Source: Symsagittifera roscoffensis
Lineage: Eukaryota; Xenacoelomorpha; Acoela; Convolutidae
DNA: 41,000 nucleotides
Assembly (NCBI RefSeq): GCF_963678635.1
Contig: NW_026971199.1
Coordinates: forward strand, 1 to 41,000
Direction of reading: 5' to 3'
In this document: piece after piece, positions 22,085-30,910 of the stretch
Layout of the letters: each line of letters begins with the position of its first letter
Position numbering within the stretch: the first letter of the stretch is position 1
The notes under the pieces: generated by a model
The model's input: only the letters and a program-made list of their open reading frames with translations
Database searches by the model: none
Told to the model about the DNA's origin: nothing
Translations under genes and position numbers: made by a program

Positions 22085-24086
22085 CTAAATTGTAACATTG
22101 TAAATTGTAACATTGTAAAATTGAAATTATAAGGATACATTAAAATGGTAATTTAGCATACCTTCAACTCCTCTTTGTCCGCGATAACAGTTAAGGCACC
22201 ACTTCCAGATAACGATACCGCTCCAACAGTTCCAACTTGTTGCGCATTTTTTGCAGTTCTTGTAAATTGGAAGACGGGTCTCTTGGCATCACGACTTGAC
22301 AGATTCTGTTCAAAGCGGTGAAGAAACTCCATTTCGAACGGACTTTTGTCGTTGATAATTTTTTGAGCCATTTTTCACAGGTCACTTTCAACGCATCGAG
22401 TGAGCATGTGCGTGGCATCTGGGCAAATGCATCTCACGTCATTAAGGAAAACTAGAGAAGTTTCAGGAATATTCGTGCGAAATGGAATCTTTACATCCGT
22501 TCTTCGACCAGTTATTTTGTCGCAAAGGGAAGGTAGAAAACGTTCGTCTTCTACATAAAGTGCCATCTTAGAAGGGTAATCTGTAGACAGGTCGTTTCCG
22601 GAGCCCATTATCAGTCGATGGAGAAACGGGGTATCTCCACTGTACGTCAATTTTGCTCCCAAATTTTTCAACTGATTTGTTTGCTGGAATAACCACCCTG
22701 ACTCTTGACATCCGACAACACTCGGTCCCAAGTTCAACTCCATCGCAAACCTTGAGTCTTTTCCTCGATAAGCTAAAAAATCATTTTAGTCTCAAATTGA
22801 GAAAAAAACTTGTGAAGAAATGATTTTAAAATGATTTTAGAAAAAGGAGTACCTGCGAATCAGAAGACGCTCGTAGCAGATTGGGCGCTAATATCTTCAG
22901 AAAGTAGTCTAAAAGCCATTCTCGTAACTTCTGTGCCACCAATTTCACAACCGTCACCCCAAATATCGACTTTAACGTTGTTGATGTTTTCTGTTTTAAA
23001 CAATAGAAAAACAGCTAGTTGTATACATGCAACCAAGTCCGTTCTGAATCCAGAGAAGGACTTCTGTGGTTTGCACAAGGCCAAAAAGTGATTTACAAGG
23101 CTTGCAGTTGATCGTTGGACATTTCTCATTGAGGGTACTAAATTATGTCCGAGGCCAATCAGTCGTAGTCTATTCCGGATAATGTTGATCACTTCTTCTA
23201 CGTTTCCAGTTTTACAAGCGATGCCCAAGCAAAACTCAAAATCCTTCGTTGAACCTCTTTTAGAAAATAGTTCCATCGCCAAAACTCGTAAGACATTTGT
23301 GTCATTCTTTCTATACCCAGAATACGTCTTTTTACGGCTGAATGCGGATTGTCGAATCAATTTAACAAATGTGCTTATTTGAATTTTTTTGTCGTATCAG
23401 TTTCAGCACTTGTCCCCATAGTTGTTGGGAGTTGTCAGCTGTTATAGACATCAATTTTGATCGTTTCATTATCCTGGAAACGTGTCTTGACTCTTCCAAT
23501 GTTTGAGGTAGTTTTGATTGAGTGCCGCACTGTTCAAATGAAAATGAAGTTTCGGTTGCTTTGAGCGCTTTATAAGAATCAACTTCGTCAGGTATGAACA
23601 TTGGACCGAAGAAACACTTTACTAGCTCCTTCCGAGTCTTGGTCCAAGGCATTTCTCTTGAACCACGAAGAATTACGAGTTGCATTACGCGAGCCTAAAC
23701 AGTGTTGTGTTATCCCAATTGGATATAAATTTTATTGAAAGTTGAATTTTAATTGAACGTAAAGATGAACGTAATTGAACGTAATTGAAGTTGAATTAAT
23801 CAACGTAAAGAATGTTTGGTGACTGAAAACGATAAATTTGTGAAGAGTTACTTACTGCTAAAATTGTAGCTTTTTTTGATTGTCCCTGCACAGATATCTG
23901 ACGAAGAACATCAGAAACGATCCACTTAACCGTCCCTGCGAGCATCTCTTCAAGAATTTTTGATAACTTGTCGTACTTTTTTTGGATAAACTTTTTGGCA
24001 ATTGCATCCAGAATGTTACAGTCAACAAACTGACGGTTAATGTCCGAGTCGGCGCCAGAAATTAAAAATTTATTCCATAATTCCAT
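20744..24086 (-). pseudogene. Gene D: DDE-like transposase with BRCT-like C-terminus, disrupted
   Basis: Exons 24086-23856, 23694-22853, 22772-22162 and 22084-20744; all splice phases match, about 1000 codons. Three conserved-looking acidic sites are spaced like an RNase H-fold transposase: DIWGDGCEIGG in exon 2, NDVRCICPDATHML in exon 3, and EGLEKSNHHASKDF-x4-MRGGG in exon 4. The last exon then has a BRCT-like block (MRFYVLGSFAG, IKEHGGSVY) and a basic tail. Its predicted job is cutting and joining the element's ends. Defects: TGA at 22862-22860 and 22377-22375, both with the frame open on either side, and a one-base shift at the A7 run 23390-23384. The start could also be an upstream codon; ATG 24086 is the first ATG in frame. 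Superfamily not identified. Confidence 0.65.
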
Positions 24087-25469
24087 TTGTTGAATCTTTC
24101 GATGAAGGACTTTTTTCAAAACAATGTTGAATTGAATTTATGCAATGGTGATTTAAAGTAACTATCATAGTTACTACATGATATAGTGTGAATCTTGACA
24201 CTGAGTTGTGCGCACGCGCGTGCAAACTTTTTCTGACAACAAGTTACTAACTTATCCTATTATGAGACTCAAGCTTAAGTGTTGAATAGTTTATGAGACT
24301 CAAGTTTTAGTGTTGAATAATCATGAGTAGTATTCATATTCAACTCACAGGCTGTTTTTCTGAACTTCAAATGTTGAACATCAAATGAAACTAGTTAAAC
24401 TAAAATAATTATAAAATTTGCTAGAATGCTGAAATCCTGTAAATGACAAATGGTCCCCATTGTCACGTTACGGTAACGGTTACAATTACCTGTTTTAAAA
24501 AAATGCATGCCGAAATCCTGTACATTTTAAATGTTCTAGAAGAATGAATATTGTTGTTCTACAACATGAACATCAAATACATGTAAAACTAGTGAAACTA
24601 AACTAATTGAAAAATCTGTATATACAGTATACAGTATAGAGTATATAGTATACAGTATAGAGTGATACAGTTGAACTTTATAGAGTATAAAATAGTTTTT
24701 TAACCCCATTGTCACGTTACGGTAACGGTTACAATTACCTGTTTTACAAAAGTCATGCCGAAATCCTGTACATTTTAAATGTTCTAGAAGAATGAATATT
24801 GTTGTTCTACAACATGAACATCAAATACATGTAAAACTAGTGAAACTAAACTAATTGAAAAATCTGTATATACAGTATACAGTATAGAGTATATAGTATA
24901 CAGTATAGAGTGATACAGTTGAACTGTATAGAGTATACAATAGTTTTTTAACCTCTTTCTTTTCGAAAGAAGTCACTTAATCACTAAAAGATTTCTTTTG
25001 TTAATCATGGTATCATTAACAGAAAGAAGTCACTTAAGTCACTAAAAGATTTCTTTTGTTAATCATGGTATCATTAACAGTTTTGTTAATCATGGAATCC
25101 ATGGCAAAACACTAAACATTTATAATTTTGTGTATTGATAATTGTTGTAAAATGTCATGGAATCCGGTCCCTTGGTAAAGTCCCGGATTCCAGAACACGC
25201 AGAAGCCAAAAGCCCAGGAATCCATGGTAAAACCGTTTTTTAATGCGTTGTAATATGGTATCGGATTCCATGGTTTTTGTCATGAATTCCGGGATTGGCC
25301 ACAAAATCGGTGGTTTTAGCTGTCCCGGAATCCATGACAAAAGCTGGTCACATACAAACTGGTTTGAATTAGGAATCCACGGAATCTAAAATTATCAAAG
25401 AAAATGCGTGTGTTCCGGAATCCGGGACACACGATTTCTAGCTTTTTGGCACCGATTCCGCAAAAACCA
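24087..25469. repeat. Right subterminal region and promoter side of gene D
   Basis: No gene. It contains a 249-bp tandem duplication (24455-24952), a shorter duplicated block of ACTAAAAGATTTCTTTTGTT at about 24980-25080, and eight GGAATCC/GGATTCC sites from about 25090 to 25425. This mirrors the cluster at the other end. Confidence 0.65.
24455..24952. repeat. 249-bp tandem duplication
   Basis: Both copies start CCCCATTGTCACGTTACGGT (24455 and 24704; the second copy ends about 24952). Each includes GCCGAAATCCTGTACATTTT and a TATACAGTATA-rich end. Very few differences. Confidence 0.85.
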
Positions 25470-25492
25470 AATAACACGGATTGGCGACGTAA
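25470..25492 (-). repeat. Right terminal inverted repeat (23 bp)
   Basis: Ends GGATTGGCGACGTAA on plus; exact reverse complement of 8248-8270. It is directly followed by TGAAC. Confidence 0.93.
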
Positions 25493-25497
25493 TGAAC
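25493..25497. repeat. Target-site duplication TGAAC, right copy
   Basis: Matches 8242-8246. Joining the flanks on a single copy keeps the minus-strand frame open. Confidence 0.85.
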
Positions 25498-25725
25498 TGG
25501 TTCTAGTGGTTCAGATAAGCGAGCGTGTCGTTCTTCAAAGGTATATGGGTTATCTTGGAAAGAAGTTCGTGTAGATGTTTGGGGGTTTTGGGTAGTTGTA
25601 GGTGGTGTTGGGTTATCTTGGGATGACGTCGGTGAAGACTGACTGTGTGATTGTTGGTTAGCAATTTTTGATGGTTTTTGATCTATTCTTTTAGTGAAAA
25701 AATTTATGTTTATTGTAGTATTCTT
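25493..25725 (-). pseudogene. Envelope-like gene, 5' fragment cut off by the insertion
   Basis: Open frame from just after a TAG (25728-25726), with no ATG in view. It encodes a Gln/Pro/Ser/Thr-rich stretch that includes TTTQNPQTSTR, like the low-complexity sequence on the other side of the insertion. Because no start is visible, expression from a spliced transcript or a frameshift from the upstream hydrophobic frame is possible. Confidence 0.5.
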
Positions 25726-25858
25726 CTAGAAAAAGAATTAGAAGGATTGTTGCTAGGGCGAATGTGATGATTGCTTTCTTTATACATTTGCATATTGTCA
25801 AGATGAGGGATGATAGAAATGTTATAAAAATTACAAATAGTAAAAAATATCGGTTCTT
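25691..25858 (-). other. Hydrophobic reading frame with two membrane-like segments
   Basis: Stop-to-stop frame of 55 codons without ATG. FLLFVIFITFLSSLILTI and IITFALATILLILFL are separated by a short basic loop (KCIKKA). It may be an exon or a frame-shifted 5' part of the env-like gene, for instance a signal or anchor. Confidence 0.35.
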
Positions 25859-25964
25859 CTAAAAATGGTTCGTATCATTTAGATAAGTTTTGTGAATCGT
25901 ACCTGTGGATATAGTCAATAGCTTTTGAAAGTTGGAGGTATAGTTCAAATATGGAATAGAAAAT

Positions 25965-26105
25965 TTAAAAAATATTGCAAAAAATGATTAAGATTATTAC
26001 AAAAGTTTCAAAGGTATCAAAAAGAAATATGATTAAAAGTTTAAATATCGTTAAAAAGTTTATGAGAATGTTAAGAATTATGTTGACTGATCGAGAGAAA
26101 AGCAT
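25965..26105 (-). CDS. Small hydrophobic ORF (46 aa)
   Basis: ATG 26105 to TAA 25967-25965. It is dominated by Ile, Leu and Phe (ILINFLTIF, LLIIFLF, VIILIIF), which would form one or two membrane helices. The AT bias of the region makes such frames likely by chance, so it is only a candidate. Confidence 0.25.
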   Translation of the reverse strand: MLFSRSVNIILNILINFLTIFKLLIIFLFDTFETFVIILIIFCNIF

Positions 26106-26696
26106 TTAAGAAATGGCTTCTCGATCGAATTTTTTTTGTTGTTTGAGGCAATTTTCAAGTGTGGTCGAATTATTTATTGGTTTTTTGACAAGTGGGTTGA
26201 GTTTTGTGAAAAATTGTTGGGAGCGAATTTTATGGTGATCGGGAGGTCTTCTTTGTCTTTATTTTTATTTGTCAAAAGATCTGGGGTATTTTTGAGATTT
26301 TTATTTTTTAGGCTAATTAAAATGGTCGTTCTTTTACTTTAGGCAAATTTAACATATTTGTTTGGGGGGTATTTGAGGTCTGAGTTGGGGAAATATTGTT
26401 GATCTTTGGGTTATTAGATAAGGGAGGGTTATGATATTATGGTGATATTTATTTTAGTTGTCAAGTTGGGGTGGTTTGCTTATTTTTGACCTGGAGGTCG
26501 CAAAGTTATAGTTATAGATATGCCAGGAGTTTAATATCGTTCGTCTAGTTGGTTTGTGTTAGAGTTAGAGAAGGTGACGGATTGGATGAATCCTATTGGC
26601 TAATTTTGAACTAGAATCGTTGCGTGTCTGTCAGCATGTTATTTTGAAAAATGAAAGTTCAAAATATTTTAGAGGTGCAAAGATTATTAAATATAA
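26106..26696. other. Region between pol and env-like gene, nothing firm
   Basis: AT-rich. Short minus-strand frames rich in Asn and Lys occur around 26320-26160 but have stops. It would be where an env splice acceptor is expected; none can be chosen from sequence alone. Confidence 0.35.
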
Positions 26697-27510
26697 AATT
26701 AAAGCTGTTTTTGAAATTGAACTTTCTTTAATATTTTAGATTGTGGGATGAATGTTTTATAGTTTTTGCGTGGTTGATTTCTAAGTCGTGATGACTCTCT
26801 ATGTTCTGATTTGTCGATTTGATCTTGGGGTATAATTTTTTCTGTCATTTTTCTATTTTTTCGTTCTTTTTGATGTATATTTTGATCTAGCTTTTTTGTA
26901 TTGTTTTTCGTTGTAGTTGATTTTTTATTTTGGTTTTCGATGTGAATGTCATGTTGTTCTTTTGTTTCATTTTCCGTATGTGGGTTATTTTGAATAACTT
27001 TTAAACCTGTGAAAGAATATAATTGAGTTAGTTCGCGTAGTGCGTATTCTTTTGGGTAATAAGGTAATAGATTGTTTCGATGCTGAACAATTTCTTTTTG
27101 GTCTGAGTCGGTGATTTTATATGTTACGTCAGTGGGTTTGGCATTTATTTGGTATGGTCTTTACAAAGGGGTTGTAATTTTTTAGAAATTCCTTTTTGAG
27201 TGTTAAAATTAGGTATTAAAACAAATGTTCCAATTTTTAAATCGGAGGCTGGTGTAAAGCGTGAATTTATTTGTTCATTAATGTTTTGCCTTTGTAACAA
27301 CTTTTTTGTTACTTTTGGTAAATTTCATTGTGTTTTTTATCTCTGTTTAAAAACCATTCGGTGTGTGTACCGGAGGCTAATTTAAGAATTTGTGGGTGAT
27401 GAAAATGATCTTCATCATGTGTGTGTAAAGGTAGGTTATAACAAATTGAGTCTTTATTCGGTTGACAATGACTTTGTGCATTTTTATGAGAGTTTGCTGT
27501 AACATAATTG
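26697..27510 (-). pseudogene. Integrase C-terminal part, frameshifted
   Basis: Downstream of the main pol frame, coding sequence continues in other frames: about 27510-27315, then 27310-27170, then about 27160 to TAA near 26697. The last piece includes DVTYKI and HRNNLLPYYPKE, placed like the GPY/F-type C-terminal module of gypsy integrases, then a basic Lys/Gln-rich tail. At least three one-base shifts separate the pieces, so the complete integrase cannot be made from this copy. Confidence 0.55.
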
Positions 27511-30500
27511 GTTTGCGTGGCTTTTGATTAAAAACCATTTCATATGGTGACATTCCTAGAGTTGTCGTGATTTGTGAATTATATGCTAAGGGAAATAGTT
27601 TTACATCTGCTGACCATTCGGTGTATCTTGTATCATTTCCATTGATGATACATCTAAGATATTCTTGTAGTGAACGGTTCATACCTTCGACTAAGCCGTT
27701 AGTCCAAGGTGCGTGAGATGTACGTGGTTTATGTTTGATGTTATATAAATGACATAGTGTGATGATTTCATTATTTATGAATTCCGTACCGTTGTCTGTA
27801 ACTAAAATTTCTGGTAGTCCGAATTTGGCTATCCAGTGTTCATGAAGTGCTGTGTAAGCGTAATAAGCGTTACAATGTGGTACTGGGTTAAGTGCTACAT
27901 AATGTGTAAATGCGTCAACAATTACCATAATGTAGGAGTTTCCTTCGGATGATGGTGAAATTGGTCCTTTTGTGTCGAGTGAAATTCTATGGTTGAAATA
28001 TAAGCTTTGTCGTTTAAAATCTTGATTTTGTTCTATTTGTTTTTGATTTGGATAAAGTTTATTTAGCTGACATACTATACAATCATTGCATAGTACTTTT
28101 ATCCAAATTGGTGCATTTGGAAAATAGAAATTTTGTACAAAATTCGAATATGTTTTCTCTGATCCAGAATGTCCTTTAATGTTTTGTGTATGTGAAATAT
28201 TAAAAGCTATGAGAATCATACTTAAAGGGAGACAGGGAACTGTAGATTCATTTAATTGGTATTCCAGAAGGTCTGTGTTTTCATTAATTGTTGTATTATT
28301 AAATTTTCGAAAATATCGGAGGAGTGTTTTATTTCCTAAGATTGTGGTATCTGCTTTTACGGGTTTAGTTTTATATTTGTGCCATGATTTTAGTTGTCTA
28401 TTTACTGGGTCAAGATTTTGATATTGTTTCAAGGTATTAATTGTAATTTTATTTGTTGGGGGGAGAAAAATGTTTTCAATTTCTAATTTAGATAAAGGAA
28501 TTGTATCAAGAGGGTCATGGAGGTCAAAAACTTGATTTATTGTGTATTTTGAATCGCTTGTTTGTGGTCCTGATAAATTTATTTTATCAGTTAGATTTTC
28601 TTTTTCAATTAACGGAAAAAGGTCTTTTTTATGCGAGTGTTGTTTTATTCTTTTTTGTTGGGTGTTATTTTTTATCCATTGTGAGTATGGAATTGGTTTG
28701 AAAGTTGATGTTCCAAGTAGATCAACTTCGTAGTGGTTATTTTGGCAATCTAAGTAAAGTGGGAAGTGTTGTAGGTTATTTATCTGTGATTGTTCAACGT
28801 CAGTTTTTACTGCATATTTGCATTCTAGTCGGGGTGATGTTTCGTTTTCTGCAAGGTAAAATTTTATATTTTTGGGTATTTCAACTGTAGTTTTACGTGT
28901 AAGTAATTCAGGTGGTGTATTTCGACTTAATGTGTCTGGTAATGCAAGATTCTTTCCTGCTGTCCAAACTATATGTAAGTTTGGAAATTTCATTAGAATT
29001 AATTGAAATCTGTAAACTCGGTGATTTGGATTGGATTTTTGTGTAAAGAGAAAAATGATTGGTTTGTGATCTGTGAATAGAACTGTTGGATGTTTTGATC
29101 CAAGTATCAGAAATTCATATTCTGTAAGTGTATAAATTATAGCTGTACATTCTCTGATTAGAGTTGAGAGTCGTAGCTCTGCTTGAGTGAATAATCGAGA
29201 ATTTGCTGATGTAAGGTTCATTTTGTTTGTACCATTGTGTGATTGTAATAATGCTGCGCCGTTGCCAAAATTTGAAGCATCGCACATTGCATAGAATGGT
29301 TGATTTGGATCGGGAATTGTATTCGAAATTTGTTCAGTTAAGAGTTTTTTAATTTCTTCAAATCGTGTTTGATGTTCTGTATTCCATTCAAAATTATTTT
29401 GTTGTCTGAGGATATTATAGAATGGTCTTAAGTCTAATTGCATTTTATAGACGTATTTGCTTAAAAAATTTAACATTCCAAGGAATTCTTGGATTTTCTT
29501 TTTGTTTGTTGGTGGTTGAAGCTTCTGAATAGCATCAATGCGTGATTTTAATGGAGTGATTGTCTTTCTTTCTATATTGTGTCCTAAAAGTTTAACTCGT
29601 GTTAAAAAGAAGTGTGATTTATCGGGGGCGGCCTTCAGATTTTCGTTCTGAAGTATTTTGTGATAGTGTTCTAAGACTTTAAACATTTCTTCTTTTGTCT
29701 GTGATTGCATAAAAACATCGTCTAAATAGGTGATTGCGTTTTTCTTGAGTATTAGTGGTCTAAAAATTTTGCTCATAAAAGCTGAAAATGCTGCTGGTCC
29801 TATGGATATTCCATAGAATAGGCGGTTGAATTCATATTGTTGATTTCCAATAACAAATTGTGTTAAGCGTCGCGATTGTTCATCTAGTGGCATTTGATTG
29901 TATGCACTATTCATATCTGCGGTTGTAAAGTATTTTCCGTTTATTTTTGTTAAAATAACTTGTATTGGTTCAATAGGCCAATTGCATTTTGATTCGTCTA
30001 TTAGTGAATTAAGATATCTAGCGTCTAGAACTAGTTTTAATGATTCTCCTTTTGCTGGGATGATAACATGGTTGATAAATGTGTTATCTTTTGGTTGTTC
30101 TTCTTTGTTTACCGGTGAGATAGTTTTGTATTGCTCTAAAATATCGAGTAATCTGTTCACTTTATCGTGTAAATGAATTGGTACTTTAGTTGCTCTTTGT
30201 TTTTTGAAAACTGCGTCAGGTTTTAGCGGGAGATGTAGTGATGAACTGATTTTGCCAACATCAAATTTGGATGTTGCATAGACTGATGAATATTTTATTA
30301 GCTGTTTGGCTAACTTATCAAATTCGTCTTGTATTATTTGTGAAAGTTGGAAGTTAAACATTGTTAAAAATTTCTGTTGATCCTCTGTATAGTTTTTTAT
30401 GTTGAATGTAGGTTTGAAATATGGGGTTTTTTTGAAATAATCTGTATTTCTTTTTTCATTACTTATTATATTTTTTATGGATAGTTCTTCGTTAAGAATT

Positions 30501-30907
30501 GTGGATTGGCAAATATCTAATAATTTGAGTATGTTATTTACGCGGTATGCTTTTTCATGCATTGGTAATATCGTAGCGTTGGTTTCGCAATATCCTAAGA
30601 GTCCTAAGGGTAATTTTACTTGATACGGTGTATTGTTGTATACATGTAACGAAATGATATCTGAATTCGTATTTTTCAAATATTTTATGGATGAAATTGT
30701 GATTTTGAAAAACTTATGGATAGGTTTGAATTCAAAGTCTGACATATAGAGTTGTTGTTTATTTTGATTTTTATATATATATATGTTTCCTGATAGTGGT
30801 TTCAGGTGTTTTTGTTGTTGGTTATAAACTGGATAAAATTTTGAAAAGAATGGTGGTTGTTTATTTGATCTTTGAAAAAATGTTAGGGCGGTGTCTTTTG
30901 TTTTTGT
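27377..30907 (-). CDS. pol: Pol: reverse transcriptase, RNase H, integrase core
   Basis: Open in one frame from the TAG ending gag-pro (30910-30908) and through ATG 30745 for 1122 codons. RT: TTADMNSAYNQMPL, then FYGISIGPAAFS and the catalytic YLDD near 29725. RNase H: DASNFGNGAALL, REC, TDHKP and a late D in LALPDTLSRN. Integrase: HTQNIKGHSG with CNDCIVC as the zinc module, then D (SLDTKGP), D (VTDNGTEF) and E (LVEGMNRSL). The order is that of Ty3/gypsy elements. The domains look complete, but the frame goes wrong after EMVFNQKP at about 27510, and the last 40 residues are out-of-frame sequence. Function in the element: cDNA synthesis and integration. Confidence 0.93.
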   Translation of the reverse strand, partial: TKTKDTALTFFQRSNKQPPFFSKFYPVYNQQQKHLKPLSGNIYIYKNQNKQQLYMSDFEFKPIHKFFKITISSIKYLKNTNSDIISLHVYNNTPYQVKLPLGLLGYCETNATILPMHEKAYRVNNILKLLDICQSTILNEELSIKNIISNEKRNTDYFKKTPYFKPTFNIKNYTEDQQKFLTMFNFQLSQIIQDEFDKLAKQLIKYSSVYATSKFDVGKISSSLHLPLKPDAVFKKQRATKVPIHLHDKVNRLLDILEQYKTISPVNKEEQPKDNTFINHVIIPAKGESLKLVLDARYLNSLIDESKCNWPIEPIQVILTKINGKYFTTADMNSAYNQMPLDEQSRRLTQFVIGNQQYEFNRLFYGISIGPAAFSAFMSKIFRPLILKKNAITYLDDVFMQSQTKEEMFKVLEHYHKILQNENLKAAPDKSHFFLTRVKLLGHNIERKTITPLKSRIDAIQKLQPPTNKKKIQEFLGMLNFLSKYVYKMQLDLRPFYNILRQQNNFEWNTEHQTRFEEIKKLLTEQISNTIPDPNQPFYAMCDASNFGNGAALLQSHNGTNKMNLTSANSRLFTQAELRLSTLIRECTAIIYTLTEYEFLILGSKHPTVLFTDHKPIIFLFTQKSNPNHRVYRFQLILMKFPNLHIVWTAGKNLALPDTLSRNTPPELLTRKTTVEIPKNIKFYLAENETSPRLECKYAVKTDVEQSQINNLQHFPLYLDCQNNHYEVDLLGTSTFKPIPYSQWIKNNTQQKRIKQHSHKKDLFPLIEKENLTDKINLSGPQTSDSKYTINQVFDLHDPLDTIPLSKLEIENIFLPPTNKITINTLKQYQNLDPVNRQLKSWHKYKTKPVKADTTILGNKTLLRYFRKFNNTTINENTDLLEYQLNESTVPCLPLSMILIAFNISHTQNIKGHSGSEKTYSNFVQNFYFPNAPIWIKVLCNDCIVCQLNKLYPNQKQIEQNQDFKRQSLYFNHRISLDTKGPISPSSEGNSYIMVIVDAFTHYVALNPVPHCNAYYAYTALHEHWIAKFGLPEILVTDNGTEFINNEIITLCHLYNIKHKPRTSHAPWTNGLVEGMNRSLQEYLRCIINGNDTRYTEWSADVKLFPLAYNSQITTTLGMSPYEMVFNQKPRKPIMLQQTLIKMHKVIVNRIKTQFVITYLYTHMMKIIFITHKFLN

Positions 30908-30910
30908 CTA
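30908..30910 (-). promoter_or_regulatory. In-frame TAG between gag-pro and pol (readthrough candidate)
   Basis: gag-pro ends AAG TAG ACA, and the same frame stays open for 54 codons up to the ATG of pol and on through RT. The same TAG stands at 34548-34546 in the duplicate, again with an open frame after it. Suppression of one UAG is how gammaretroviruses make Gag-Pol; a frameshift is the commoner way in gypsy elements. Confidence 0.55.

Larger units (their letters stand above)
8247..25492. mobile_element. 17.2-kb DNA transposon carrying SET, JmjC, Tudor-like and transposase genes
   Basis: Inserted in the env-like gene of the LTR element. It has 23-bp perfect inverted termini, a 5-bp target duplication, clusters of a GGAATCC motif inside each end, and four multi-exon genes on both strands. 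Three look chromatin-related (methyltransferase, demethylase, Tudor-like protein) and the fourth has the layout of a DDE transposase. There is no polymerase, capsid or integrase gene of the Polinton type. The copy is decayed: D has two in-frame TGA and a frameshift, C has a partial duplication, B a frameshift and a TGA. I cannot assign the superfamily. Confidence 0.88.

Noticed and set aside
9035-24119. Reassigned TGA codon
   Set aside because: TGA interrupts D and B in frame, but it also ends the SET and JmjC genes exactly at the domain ends expected, so point mutation is simpler.
13384-25440. CRISPR-like array from the repeated GGAATCC units
   Set aside because: Units occur in both orientations with irregular spacing and no constant repeat-spacer length, in a eukaryotic transposon.
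8247-25492. Inner element as a Polinton/Maverick
   Set aside because: The size fits, but there is no DNA polymerase B, retroviral-type integrase, ATPase or capsid gene, the termini are 23 bp rather than hundreds, and the target duplication is 5 bp, not 6.
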